A stretch of DNA of 64,000 bases. Origin: Pyramidobacter sp. YE332. Its GTDB lineage: Bacteria > Synergistota > Synergistia > Synergistales > Dethiosulfovibrionaceae. Shown in pieces: positions 54,601 to 61,582 of this stretch. The stretch spans positions 1,488,001 through 1,552,000 of the forward strand of contig NZ_CP133038.1 in assembly GCF_033060595.1 (NCBI RefSeq), written 5' to 3'. The position numbers and the translations under genes are program-made. The notes beneath the pieces are model-generated. The model was not told the origin of the DNA. It did no database searches and was given only the letters and a program-made list of their open reading frames with translations. Position 1 is the stretch's first letter. Each line of letters starts with the position of its first letter.

Positions 54601-55034
54601 GCTATCTGCGGCGGCTGGCCAATCCCGATCACGTCGTGCTGATCTCCGTGCTCGACGAGGGCGCGCGCCGCCTCACCGAAACGCACCGCAAGCTCTTCGC
54701 GCCGCTCGGGCTCGACCTGTCGTTGTCCGGCAAACGACGCTGGAGCTACGCGGCCGTCAGCGACGGCGGCAAAAAGGTCTACGAAGAATGCGCGCCCGGC
54801 CGCATCGACATAACTATCGACGCCGCGGGGCTGAAGATCGGGCTCGTCAGCACGGGCATGGAAGCCGGCTACGAGTCGTCGATCCGGATCGACGGCGCGG
54901 AATATTCCACGCAGTCGCTGGGCATGAACATCGTCGTCTACGACAAAAAGCAAAAACGCGTCGTCGACAGCGTCGCCTTCAACACCTACGCCGACCTGTC
55001 CGCTTCGCGCAAAGACCCCGCGTTCAAACGGTAA
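51621..55034 (+). CDS. OpgB-like phosphoglycerol transferase with ILEI-like C-terminal segments
   Basis: 1137 residues. N-terminal membrane helices (about 11-35, 70-90, 100-115) precede an alkaline-phosphatase-superfamily domain: LLVIHMESMEDTF (metal), TTWTTAGVTASDFGLPL (nucleophile Thr, as in OpgB), FFVETLDTHGP and IVVLGDHLWMGD (metal ligands). It should transfer phosphoglycerol onto an envelope glycan. The C-terminal half (about 520-1137) is unusual: it contains a complete ILEI-like segment (about 955-1060: VGFIDGQGQKH, VVLISVLDEGARRLTETHRK, RRWSYAAVSDGGKK) flanked by half-copies at about 820-865 (GTNFVVFDPACGE) and 1086-1125 (LGMNIVVYDKKQKRVVDSV). ILEI folds can bind carbohydrate. Monocistronic. 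Confidence 0.8.
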   Translation: MFMPFIKNHARFFKGAALTGVFAFAAAGAAALALMRRVWGPVSMEQILFHLNVPLTGGVDANLRRLIFAAAAGAATVTALYGLFCGFCLRRGRRGAGLLAALALAGFALYAERSVGVAGFVLRQFQTTALFDAVPEPQDARWSFPGAKRNLLVIHMESMEDTFNDAAVMGAPLLPELARLRKEHLHFKGFRQVRGTTWTTAGVTASDFGLPLLLPIGHNDYGDYESFLPGALSIFEVLERSGYALEFMFSSDCSFGGIENLIRTHAARPVVKDLRWFSQYRSDVEQNRGNGWGLRDRYLYERLKEDLALRAASGAPYAFFVETLDTHGPDTYYFLDPDVRPETRWHDFRDVIRAGSLMMGEFIDWVQAQPFARDLTIVVLGDHLWMGDTVAGRPLGDGRAVFNLFINAIPRPERGIERLFSAPDFAPTILEAIGASLPGRRFGIGTSLFSGRPTMIEELGEKAYVAELGKTSARYNRFFKRPEGKPDRRAPLKTNDFSAGAPRLALSEPELFMRTGGSGAFQCAVFNSSDSLLSGAGDSPLRIRASVCAADGRNMPEYARTFPLPRDLPPQDAEYLQAAIPVPPEGTYRLRLEFVDEKDRPLAAAFETPLRTAAQWRYAAEDGGVPQDERIVLDGGAPCVAFAGAMEVCCHRDTLFCKLLDGRLSAKDLILRARRGGETVELTPRELRRASDQKFRWAAAPLDGAGLEYLEAGWRRGGAENVRPFSLLPAAKSAPLREEQDFYAYARKLSRSKALILAAVNAPEQKPGLLAMRDGQILTLQRGVPGTALHFDGEEGGVYLDLNTYDEATAAQSRTRARLSIRVNGLEYACAQQGTNFVVFDPACGEALDRAACATPIPLAELAALLAGAQPETARRTGGEAPKLLHCPVDHRVPIEKGAFLASWPGGPYVARSGGRLYFQTPWEQVFKIKLLGGSESAGIAPLDRAVSAGFDGVISALPARGASADVGFIDGQGQKHAQSVDLTPLFLETDFCRYLRRLANPDHVVLISVLDEGARRLTETHRKLFAPLGLDLSLSGKRRWSYAAVSDGGKKVYEECAPGRIDITIDAAGLKIGLVSTGMEAGYESSIRIDGAEYSTQSLGMNIVVYDKKQKRVVDSVAFNTYADLSASRKDPAFKR

Positions 55035-55039
55035 AAGCA

Positions 55040-55080
55040 AAGCGGCGAACCTCGCTTCACTCGAGGCTCGCCGCTTTTTA
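55040..55080. terminator. Bidirectional terminator between the transferase and toxN
   Basis: AAGCGGCGA and CCTCG pair with CGAGG and TCGCCGCTT, followed by TTTA; converging genes on either side use it. Confidence 0.7.
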
Positions 55081-55593
55081 TCCGTCTGTGTTTTGAGTGA
55101 CCCACAACTGGCATTTGTGTTCCAACAAGAGGAAATCGCAGCTGTTGGCCACAAGTCCGGGATTCTTGCCCAACAGCACTCGTTTGTAAGTGCGCTCGGC
55201 AAGATACTGGATCCTTTCCTGATTTTTGATACAGAACCTCAATTCCTGCGCAAGCAGGGCACGATAAGCTCGATCGGGTTCGTCGTCTATGGAACGGAGC
55301 GAGAGTGCGCTTTTGGGAACAGGAAACATATAATTAAACCGAAGCGAAGCGACAATCTGACCATTGTCAGCCTGAATGAGGAAGTTATCGGGCTTTTGCT
55401 GTTTAAAAGAAGTCACAGGCACGTAATAGTTCATTTCACGCACCTGAAGCACAACGCCGCATAAAAATTTTCTCTTTCGACTTACTCCATAATCCATGTT
55501 AGGGACGCGGCTTACGCCCCTCTTTTCTATCTCTGCATTTTTCAAATAGTTGGTATAAGCAAAGTCCACGTAGTAAAAATTGAGTTTTTCCAT
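55078..55593 (-). CDS. ToxN/AbiQ-type endoribonuclease toxin of a type III TA system
   Basis: 171 residues from the ATG at 55593. The order of conserved blocks follows ToxN/AbiQ: NFYYVDFAYTNYLKNAE, RKRKFLCGVVLQVREMNYYVPVTSFKQQ (fold core with Lys/Ser/Thr around the active site), FNYMFPVPKSAL, and YRALLAQELRFCIKNQERI. ToxN toxins cleave RNA and are held by a repeated antitoxin RNA. Here three RNA repeats and an intrinsic terminator lie directly upstream on the same strand (see 55619-55780). Longer starts run through the terminator and are excluded. Likely role: phage abortive infection or locus maintenance. Confidence 0.87.
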   Translation of the reverse strand: MEKLNFYYVDFAYTNYLKNAEIEKRGVSRVPNMDYGVSRKRKFLCGVVLQVREMNYYVPVTSFKQQKPDNFLIQADNGQIVASLRFNYMFPVPKSALSLRSIDDEPDRAYRALLAQELRFCIKNQERIQYLAERTYKRVLLGKNPGLVANSCDFLLLEHKCQLWVTQNTDG

Positions 55594-55618
55594 CAATGCG
55601 GGCCTCAAAGTCAGAGAT

Positions 55619-55643
55619 AAAAAGAGAGGGGCCACAGCCCCTC
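55619..55643 (-). terminator. Intrinsic terminator between antitoxin RNA and toxin
   Basis: Minus strand GAGGGGC-TGTG-GCCCCTC (55643-55626) followed by TCTTTTT. In type III systems a terminator at this place limits toxin expression to read-through. Confidence 0.85.
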
Positions 55644-55780
55644 CTGTTTTCACTACAGCTGCGCTTCAGGCGGCAGCGCGCCTTTCATGATGATCTGCTC
55701 TCAAAGCGGCAGGGCGCTTCTCATCGATGATCTGCTCTCAAAGCGGCAGGGCACTTGCCAAAAGAGCATCGCTCTTTCTA
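55619..55780 (-). ncRNA. ToxI-like repeated antitoxin RNA
   Basis: Three tandem units on the minus strand: 55726-55762 and 55689-55725 (37 nt, 27 identical leading positions on the plus strand, GATGATCTGCTCTCAAAGCG onward) and a diverged 36-nt unit 55653-55688. A leading hairpin (AAAGAGC/GCTCTTT, 55761-55777) precedes them, and a terminator follows. Unit length equals that of the classic ToxI repeats. Expected to be processed by the toxin into units that inhibit it. Confidence 0.82.
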
Positions 55781-55786
55781 CGTGTT

Positions 55787-55815
55787 ATTTTACTCAAGTT
55801 ATGAATTTTTGTCAA
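55787..55815 (-). promoter_or_regulatory. Promoter of the type III TA locus
   Basis: Minus strand TTGACA (55810-55815), exactly 17 nt, TAAAAT (55787-55792): near-consensus, fitting high antitoxin RNA output. The IS30 element inserted 22 bp upstream leaves it intact. Confidence 0.82.
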
Positions 55816-55837
55816 ATCATTCTCACGAGGAAGACAA

Positions 55838-55851
55838 AATATATGAAAACT
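55838..55851 (+). repeat. Target-site duplication, IS30 copy 2 (left)
   Basis: AATATATGAAAACT, repeated exactly at 57538-57551. Confidence 0.85.
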
Positions 55852-57537
55852 GAAATTCTTCAAGGTAAATGCAACGCAACATCCGGTACCCCGTTGCATT
55901 AAATCTGAATTAAAAGAAGCTTGCATTAGTCTGAATTGATGAAAGACCTTTCTTACGAGACAACAGATCTCGGAAAGGAGTTCATCATCATGAACAAACA
56001 TTTGACTCTGGCTGAAAGAAAAGCCATTGAAAGCGCCCTCAACCGGCGAGAATCTCTCAGAAGTATTGCCTCAACAGTTCTGAAGTCGCCGAGTACGATC
56101 TCCAGAGAGATCAGAAAACATGCAGAGACTGTCTTCAAAGGCTGTTATGGCCGGACAGCAAACTGCTGCCTTCACCGGTATGACTGCTCCGTTACTTCCC
56201 TTTGTAACACCTCTCCGAAATGCCGTTCACTGTGTTTCCGGTGCTCAAGATGTAATACGATGTGTCCTGACTTTAAGGAGGAGGTCTGCCCGCAGCTTTC
56301 GGTTCCTCCGTATGTCTGTAACGGCTGCCCCAACCGTCACCGCTGCACTTTAAAAAAACGGATCTATTCTGCTAAATCTGCAAATGACTCTTACGAGAAA
56401 ACTTTGCATGAGGCTCGTGAAGGCTTCAATATCTCCGATGCCGAGCTTGCAGATATTGATTCTTTTTTCTCTCCTCTCATCAAACAGGGGCAGTCTCTCT
56501 ATCATATTATCCGTAATAATCGAGATACTGTTCCCTGTTCTGAAAGTACCGCCAGACGGCTCCTGCTTTCGGGTATTTTAGAGGCACGGAAAATAGACTT
56601 GCCCCGAGCTGTCCGTTTTAAGAAGAGAAAGGGAAAAAGAAATAACATGAAGGTGGATAAAAAATGTCGTGAAGGCCGTACCTACAATGATTTTCTCTCT
56701 TTTTCGGAGAAACATCCGGACATGCTTATTACCGAAATCGACAGTGTCGTTGGCACCACAGGAGGAAAAGTTCTTCTGACTGTCATCTTAAGAAACTGCA
56801 ACTTTATGCTGGCTTTTTGAGAGATAAAAATACTGCTCAATCTGTTGAGCAGATTTTTACAATGCTCTTCACTCTTCTGGGCAGGAAACGCTATAAGTCC
56901 ATGTTTCAGGTCCTTCTTGCTGACAACGGTACAGAGTTTTCCAATCCGACGGCTATCGAAAAAGGTCTGGACGGAGAAAGAAAATCATATATGTTCTATT
57001 GCAATCCACAAGCACCGCAGGAAAAACCGAAGGTTGAAAATAATCATACTCTCATTCGAAGGATCCTTCCCAAGGGAACAACTTTCGACAATTTATCCCA
57101 AACTGATATCAACCTGATGATGTCTCATATAAACTCATACGAGAGGAAAAAATTTAACGGAAAATCTCCTGCAGAGATCTTTATCAACCTGTATGGCGAG
57201 GACGTATTGCATTTACTCGGACTCGAACTTATTCCGCCACAGGATATCTGTTTAAAGCGGACTCTTCTCGCCGGTAAATAACGGCTCCTTTTTAATTTCT
57301 TGATTGCATTAACTCTGAACTGAAAATTTTGCTTTCAGTTGAGGATCACTTTTGTATGCACTTTTTTCGGACAATTTCCTCGTAACAGCTTTTCATCCCC
57401 TTGAATTTGTTCCGTTAGCGCAATCTTGATCGTTATTATGTGTTCGTAATGACTGCTTGCTGCTTTTGTCCTGTCAAAGTAAATGCAACCCCGTCGCATT
57501 TACTTTGACGAGGTTGCATTTACTCTGAAAATTTACC
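55852..57537 (+). mobile_element. IS30-family insertion sequence, copy 2
   Basis: 1686 bp, same element as 19158-20845 in the opposite orientation, near-identical except for two single-base deletions (a T in the leader near 55928 and one in a T run at about 56814). It lies between the toxIN promoter and the sigma-factor gene. Confidence 0.92.
55990..57281 (+). pseudogene. IS30-family transposase, frameshifted
   Basis: Identical to the transposase at 19414-20706 until RNCNFMLAF, where a six-T run is five T here. The frame ends at 56820, and the rest of the DDE domain (LRDKNTAQSVEQIF onward, ending RTLLAGK) lies in the next frame. Probably inactive; trans-complementation by copy 1 is possible. 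Confidence 0.9.
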
Positions 57538-57551
57538 AATATATGAAAACT
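57538..57551 (+). repeat. Target-site duplication, IS30 copy 2 (right)
   Basis: AATATATGAAAACT, identical to 55838-55851. Confidence 0.85.
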
Positions 57552-57584
57552 CAAAGCCAGCCTCGATTTTTTTCATAATCAGAC

Positions 57585-58112
57585 CTATCGAAAGCCGGCG
57601 TTCCGTCTCTTTATTTTCAGCTTGCCAGAGCGCGCCGCACCTTGTCGCGCAGGCGGCTCACGCGCTTGCTGGCTGACGGCGCAGCGGCGGGCCAGTTCCT
57701 TCTGCGTCAGGCCGGAAGCCAGACCGCGCGCCAGCTCGCGCTCGGGGGGCGGCAGGCTTTCGAGCAGTTCGAAGACGGCGTAGCCGCCCTCTTCACAAGG
57801 GACGTCGAAACCGTCGTCCTCGAATTTCTGCTCCAGCGAATCGTGGGCGCCATCCCGGCGCAGCCTCGCGGCGGCGTCGCGCACCCGGCCGCGCAGGCGG
57901 TACCAGATGAACAGGCTCAGCCGCTGGGCCGGTCGTTCCTCGTCGTAGCGCCGCACCAGCTCGAAAAGCGCGATCATGCCCTCCTGCACCAGATCTTCGT
58001 ATTCGGCGCCGCGGCCTGTATACTGCCAGGCAATTTTTCTCGCCAGCGGCAGAAAACGCAGGGCGATTTCGTTCAGCTGCTCTTTGCTCGCAGCGCATCG
58101 TTCGCATTCCAC
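57585..58112 (-). pseudogene. Sigma-70 family factor, frameshift in the C-terminal helix-turn-helix
   Basis: From the GTG at 58112. Region 2 is clear: ALRFLPLARKIAWQYTGRG, YEDLVQEGMIALFELVRRYD, FIWYRLRGRVRDAAARLRR. Region 4 starts well (ELARGLASGLTQKELARRCAVSQQ), then the frame changes near 57670; in the neighbouring frame it continues RVSRLRDKVRRALAS-stop (57617). As read, the recognition helix is followed by Pro/Arg-rich noise. Without the extra base it would be a normal 165-residue SigH-like factor. Real mutation or sequencing error. Confidence 0.8.
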
Positions 58113-58284
58113 TGACTGTGATCCTTTCTCCTCTTGTGAGGTCTTGAGCGTCGGAAGAAGGAGCCTTCTCCGACTTTATCAAAAAGAGTGCTTAAATCGC
58201 GACAAATATACAACCAGACTTCACGAAAGTCAAAAAGGACAGTTTACTTATCGTCATCATGAAGCGCTCCACGGCAAAAAACGC

Positions 58285-58326
58285 GACGGCAGAGTCGCGC
58301 TGATTCGTTCAGGCGTCTCTGCCGTC
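58285..58326 (-). terminator. Terminator after the Fe-S protein gene
   Basis: Minus strand GACGGCAGAG/CTCTGCCGTC 10-bp stem, then GCGTTTTTTG. Confidence 0.75.
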
Positions 58327-58361
58327 TTTGCTTTGCGGCGATATTTTTTTCGGCGAAAAAG

Positions 58362-59138
58362 CTATTCGATCACGCGGCCGTCCACGCCGATGGTCACGAC
58401 CTGCCAGGGGATGAACTTGCCGCTGTCCATCAGCGCGGCGCGGGCGGCCTTTTCGAGGCCGCCGCAGCAGGGCACTTCCATGCGTACGATCGTCACGCTC
58501 TTGATCTCGTTGTTTTTGATGATCTCGGTCAGCTTCTCGCGGTAGTCGCCCTCGTCGAGCTTGGGGCAGCCGATCAGCACGACGCGGTTTTTGATGAAAT
58601 CGCGATGAAAGGCGCCGTAAGCGTACGCCGTGCAGTCGGCGGCGATCAGCAGCGAAGCGTCCTTGAAAAAAGGCGCGCTGACGGGCGCCAGCTTGATCTG
58701 CACGGGCCACTGGCCGAGGCGGCTGCGCAGGTCGGCCGGAACGCCCGCCGCTTCGGGCGCTTCCGCCGCGGCGCGTTGAACGGCGCGCGTCATCGAGCCG
58801 GGGCACATGTGCGGGGCCCCGCCGGGCAGCGGCCGAAGGATGGCGCGCGCGGTCGAGCCGGGACAGCCGCCGCGTGCGGGCTCGGCATTTTTCGCGGCCT
58901 GAGCTTCCTGAGCGGCCCTGACCGCGGCCTCGTCGAAGGGAACGGCCTCTCGCTCTTCGATGGCGATGGCGCCCGTCGGGCAATGCGGCAGGCAGTTCCC
59001 CAGCCCGTCGCAGTAATCTTCGCGGACCACCGCCGCCTTGCCGCCGATCATCCGGATGGCGCCCTCCTGGCAGGCGCCGGCGCACGCGCCGCAGCCATTG
59101 CACTTGTCGCGGTCGATCTTGACGATTTTTCTCCTCAT
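58362..59138 (-). CDS. 4Fe-4S dicluster ferredoxin-type protein
   Basis: 258 residues. Two adjacent 4Fe-4S motifs: CNGCGACAGACQEGAI and CDGLGNCLPHCPTGAI. The middle is Ala-rich with extra Cys (GGCPGSTARA, HMCPGSMTRA), and the C-terminal domain ends with VEVPCCGGLEKAARAAL, a pattern of the 4Fe-4S proteins often associated with hybrid-cluster or FNR-like regulons. It probably carries electrons in the cytoplasm. It is divergent from the Crp/Fnr gene, a frequent pairing. Confidence 0.9.
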   Translation of the reverse strand: MRRKIVKIDRDKCNGCGACAGACQEGAIRMIGGKAAVVREDYCDGLGNCLPHCPTGAIAIEEREAVPFDEAAVRAAQEAQAAKNAEPARGGCPGSTARAILRPLPGGAPHMCPGSMTRAVQRAAAEAPEAAGVPADLRSRLGQWPVQIKLAPVSAPFFKDASLLIAADCTAYAYGAFHRDFIKNRVVLIGCPKLDEGDYREKLTEIIKNNEIKSVTIVRMEVPCCGGLEKAARAALMDSGKFIPWQVVTIGVDGRVIE

Positions 59139-59193
59139 GAAAATCCCCCCGGATCCATTCGTCGCGCGCCGTCCGAAAACGGGCGCTCGTCTT

Positions 59194-59222
59194 TTGACAT
59201 CGTGCGCTCAGTGTACTATGAT
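59194..59222 (+). promoter_or_regulatory. Promoter of the Crp/Fnr gene
   Basis: TTGACA (59194-59199), 17 nt, TATGAT (59217-59222): close to consensus. Confidence 0.75.
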
Positions 59223-59236
59223 GAGGCAACGATGTC

Positions 59237-59252
59237 TGTTGTTTTTACAACA
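59237..59252. promoter_or_regulatory. Palindrome in the Crp/Fnr leader
   Basis: TGTTGT-TTTT-ACAACA, perfect 6-bp arms, immediately before the ribosome-binding site (AAAGAGGTG at 59253). Its position just after the promoter suggests an autoregulatory operator. Confidence 0.55.
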
Positions 59253-59266
59253 AAGAGGTGACGAAG

Positions 59267-59941
59267 ATGAACTACGAAGCGCTCGCTCAGTGTCCGCTGT
59301 TCGCCGGGATCGCCGCGGACCGTCTGGAACGCGCCGTGGCGGCTCTGTCGCCGCGCCAGGCGGAATACGAAAGGGATCAGACCATCCTGCTTCAGGGGGA
59401 AGCGCCGCGCGGGCTCGGCATCCTGCTGTCGGGAGCCGCTCTGATCGTGAAGGAAGACTATTGGGGCGTGCGCACCGTGGTCGCAGCGCTGGCCCCCGGC
59501 GATCTTTTCGCCGAAGCGTTCTCCTGCGCCGGCGTCGCGGAAATGCCCGTCGGCGTCGTCGCCGCGGAAAAATCCCGCGCGCTCTTCGGCGATCCGGCCA
59601 GATTGCTGGAGGGAGGCGCGCCCGACCGCGAGGGGCGGCAGATCCTCGACAATCTCATGCACATCCTGGCGCGGAAAAATCTGCTGTTGCTGCAGCGCCT
59701 CGCCGTGATCTCGCGACGCACGCTCCGCGACAAGATCCTGACTTACCTGTCGTACTGCGCGCAGGAAGCGGAAGCGCGAAGTTTCCGCATCCCGCTCGAC
59801 CGGCAGGGGCTGGCCGACTATCTGGCGGCGGACCGCAGCGCGCTCTCGGCGGAGCTGTCGAGGATGCAGAAGGAAGGGCTGATCGCCTTCCGCAAAAATT
59901 CCTTCGAGCTCAAAAAGCGCTTCGAGATCGCGGAGGAATGA
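59267..59941 (+). CDS. Crp/Fnr-family transcription regulator
   Basis: 224 residues from the ATG at 59267. N-terminal cyclic-nucleotide-binding fold (CPLFAGIAADRLERAV, YERDQTILLQGEAPRGLGILLSG, VVAALAPGDLFAEAF), long dimer helix (RKNLLLLQRLAVISRRTLRDKILTYL), C-terminal HTH (IPLDRQGLADYLAADRSALSAELSRMQKEGLI). No Cys set for an Fe-S cluster is evident, so it senses something other than oxygen through 4Fe-4S. It probably controls the divergent Fe-S gene. Confidence 0.92.
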   Translation: MNYEALAQCPLFAGIAADRLERAVAALSPRQAEYERDQTILLQGEAPRGLGILLSGAALIVKEDYWGVRTVVAALAPGDLFAEAFSCAGVAEMPVGVVAAEKSRALFGDPARLLEGGAPDREGRQILDNLMHILARKNLLLLQRLAVISRRTLRDKILTYLSYCAQEAEARSFRIPLDRQGLADYLAADRSALSAELSRMQKEGLIAFRKNSFELKKRFEIAEE

Positions 59942-60050
59942 TAAGCTGAGGCAAAACGAAAGCCGCCGCGGGGACGCGGAGTCGCAAAGAAAAGCGAAAA
60001 AAAAATACTTCGCGAGGCCAATTCCCAGGAGAACGCTCGACTGCACGTCA

Positions 60051-60208
60051 TACTATTTCTCAATTAAAATGCCGAATACAGAGGCGCTGCGGAGGAGATT
60101 CACGAAGCGGGCTGCGCAGACCGCGCAGCGGTCGAGGGAGTCCCGAGCGACTGAACTCCTCCGCAGCGCCCCGGAAACTATGTTAATATTTTCTATCAAG
60201 AATTAGTA
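60051..60208. mobile_element. Miniature inverted-repeat element, copy B
   Basis: 158 bp, flanked by TCA (60048-60050 and 60209-60211). Same ends as copy A (TACTATTTCT, AGAATTAGTA). Internal perfect 15-bp stem GGCGCTGCGGAGGAG (60083-60097) / 60156-60170, with an inner CTGCGC/GCGCAG hairpin. Changes relative to copy A keep the stem paired. Confidence 0.8.
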
Positions 60209-60243
60209 TCAAAAGATCGCGCGAGATACTCACCGATCGTAAA

Positions 60244-60259
60244 TGTTCCACGTGGAACA
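60244..60259. promoter_or_regulatory. parS-type centromere site (perfect palindrome)
   Basis: TGTTCCACGTGGAACA, identical to 2868-2883. Lies in an intergenic space, 36 bp from miniature element copy B. Confidence 0.8.
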
Positions 60260-60263
60260 ACGA

Positions 60264-60311
60264 AAGCGGCCGGAAGCCGATGAGTCAGTTTTCATCGGCT
60301 TCCGGCCGCTT
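60264..60311. terminator. Hairpin terminator after the C26 hydrolase gene
   Basis: 20-bp perfect stem (60264-60283 with 60292-60311, core GCGGCCGGAAGCCGATGA), 8-nt loop, flanked by AAA and TTGTTTTC. It ends the minus-strand hydrolase gene. Confidence 0.65.
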
Positions 60312-60333
60312 CTTGTTTTCGATCTGTTTCCGA

Positions 60334-61083
60334 TCAGTTTTCGTTCCCATTCGCCCGGCGGCGGACGGCGCGGTATTTGGCCGCCTCCTCCACGAAGCGC
60401 CGGAAGAGGTTCAGGTCGGCGGGGAAATCGTGGATCATGCGCTCGGGGTGCCACTGCACGCCCATGCAGAACGAGCCGTCCTCCGCCTCGAACGCTTCGA
60501 TCACGCCGTCGGGCGCCCAGGCGGTGGCCCTGAATCCCGGCGCGAGGGCGTCCAGCGCTTGATGATGGAAGCTGTTGACGGAAAATTTTTCGCCGAAAAG
60601 AGCGCCAACCAGCGAGCCTTTTTCGGCCGTCGCCTCGTGGCTGGGCCAGCAGCCGGGCATGTTCTGCTGGTGGCCGAATCTGACCGGGTCGTTGCCGAGG
60701 TGCTGGATCAGCGTGCCGCCGAGGGCCACGTTCATGATCTGAACGCCGCGGCACACGCCGAAAACCGGCATCCGCCGCGCGCGGGCCAGCTTGATCAGCG
60801 CGATCTGATAGAGGTCGAGCCCGGGATCGAGCCGCCCCAGCTTGGCGTCCGGCCCCTGACCGTACAGCATCGGCCAGACGTCGATGCCGCCGGGCACGAA
60901 AAGCCCGCCGGCCATGTCCAGATACTGCGCCAGCAGCGCCTCGTCCGTCGAGTCCGGCACGACGAACGGCGCGCCGCCCGCCTCCGTCAGCGCTCCCGTG
61001 TAGGAATTGTACACGCCGACGATGGGCGTCGTCCCCGGACAATCAAGATTGCACGCGACCGCAATGAGCGTTCTTTCCGCCAC
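60334..61083 (-). CDS. Peptidase C26 / gamma-glutamyl-GABA hydrolase-like (PuuD-type)
   Basis: 249 residues from a GTG at 61083 (GGGGGAA upstream). Class I glutamine-amidotransferase-like fold: GGLFVPGGIDVWPMLYG, nucleophile VFGVCRGVQIMNVALGGTL, VNSFHHQAL, and the His/Glu pair VQWHPERM. It hydrolyses gamma-glutamyl bonds; in E. coli PuuD acts in putrescine breakdown. No other putrescine genes are near, so the substrate is open. Confidence 0.9.
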   Translation of the reverse strand: MAERTLIAVACNLDCPGTTPIVGVYNSYTGALTEAGGAPFVVPDSTDEALLAQYLDMAGGLFVPGGIDVWPMLYGQGPDAKLGRLDPGLDLYQIALIKLARARRMPVFGVCRGVQIMNVALGGTLIQHLGNDPVRFGHQQNMPGCWPSHEATAEKGSLVGALFGEKFSVNSFHHQALDALAPGFRATAWAPDGVIEAFEAEDGSFCMGVQWHPERMIHDFPADLNLFRRFVEEAAKYRAVRRRANGNEN

Positions 61084-61150
61084 TTCGGATTCCCCCTGTT
61101 GTGTCTGTCGTCTTACAATATATAAATTTTTGCGCGCGGCTTTTCGCCCC

Positions 61151-61573
61151 TCAGGCGGAAAAGATCGCGCTCTTCAGCCGCTCGATGAACTCGTTCCCGC
61201 CGCGGATCAGCCTGCCCTCGGCATCGGCGAAGGCGTGCTTCGTCCAGCCCTCGGCGGCCAGCCGCCCGTCGGCGTGGCGCAGATGATAGCCGAAGGTCAT
61301 GGCCGCGGCGCCGCACTCGACGGGAAAGACTTCCAGCGTCGCCAGCTCGTCGTAGCGCAGCGGCGATTTGTAGCGGCAGCGCGCCTCGACGACCGGCAGA
61401 AAAACGCCGTGCCGCTCCCATTCGGGATAGGGCACGCCGAGGTCGCGGCAGTAATCGGAGCGCCCCGCCTCGAACCAGACGAAATAGTTGCTGTGATGGG
61501 CGATGCCCATCTGGTCGGTCTCGGCGTAACGCACGCGAAACGTGTAAGACCGTTTTTCACCTTTGGCTTCCAT
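61151..61573 (-). CDS. Acyl-CoA thioesterase, 4HBT/YbgC-type hot-dog fold
   Basis: 140 residues, normal length. VRYAETDQMGIAHHSNYFVWFEAGR carries the catalytic Asp of the YbgC type. YKSPLRYDELATLEV and MTFGYHLRHADGRLAAEG follow. It hydrolyses acyl-CoA or acyl-ACP thioesters in the cytoplasm. It is followed by other small housekeeping genes on the same strand. Confidence 0.93.
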   Translation of the reverse strand: MEAKGEKRSYTFRVRYAETDQMGIAHHSNYFVWFEAGRSDYCRDLGVPYPEWERHGVFLPVVEARCRYKSPLRYDELATLEVFPVECGAAAMTFGYHLRHADGRLAAEGWTKHAFADAEGRLIRGGNEFIERLKSAIFSA

Positions 61574-61582
61574 GGCGGGCTC

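Noticed and set aside
53925-55202. 425-residue minus-strand ORF
   Set aside because: Antisense shadow of the OpgB-like gene running into the toxin 3' region; no family.
55653-55762. CRISPR array
   Set aside because: Three adjacent 36-37-nt units without spacers, between a promoter and a ToxN-type gene; fits a type III antitoxin RNA instead.
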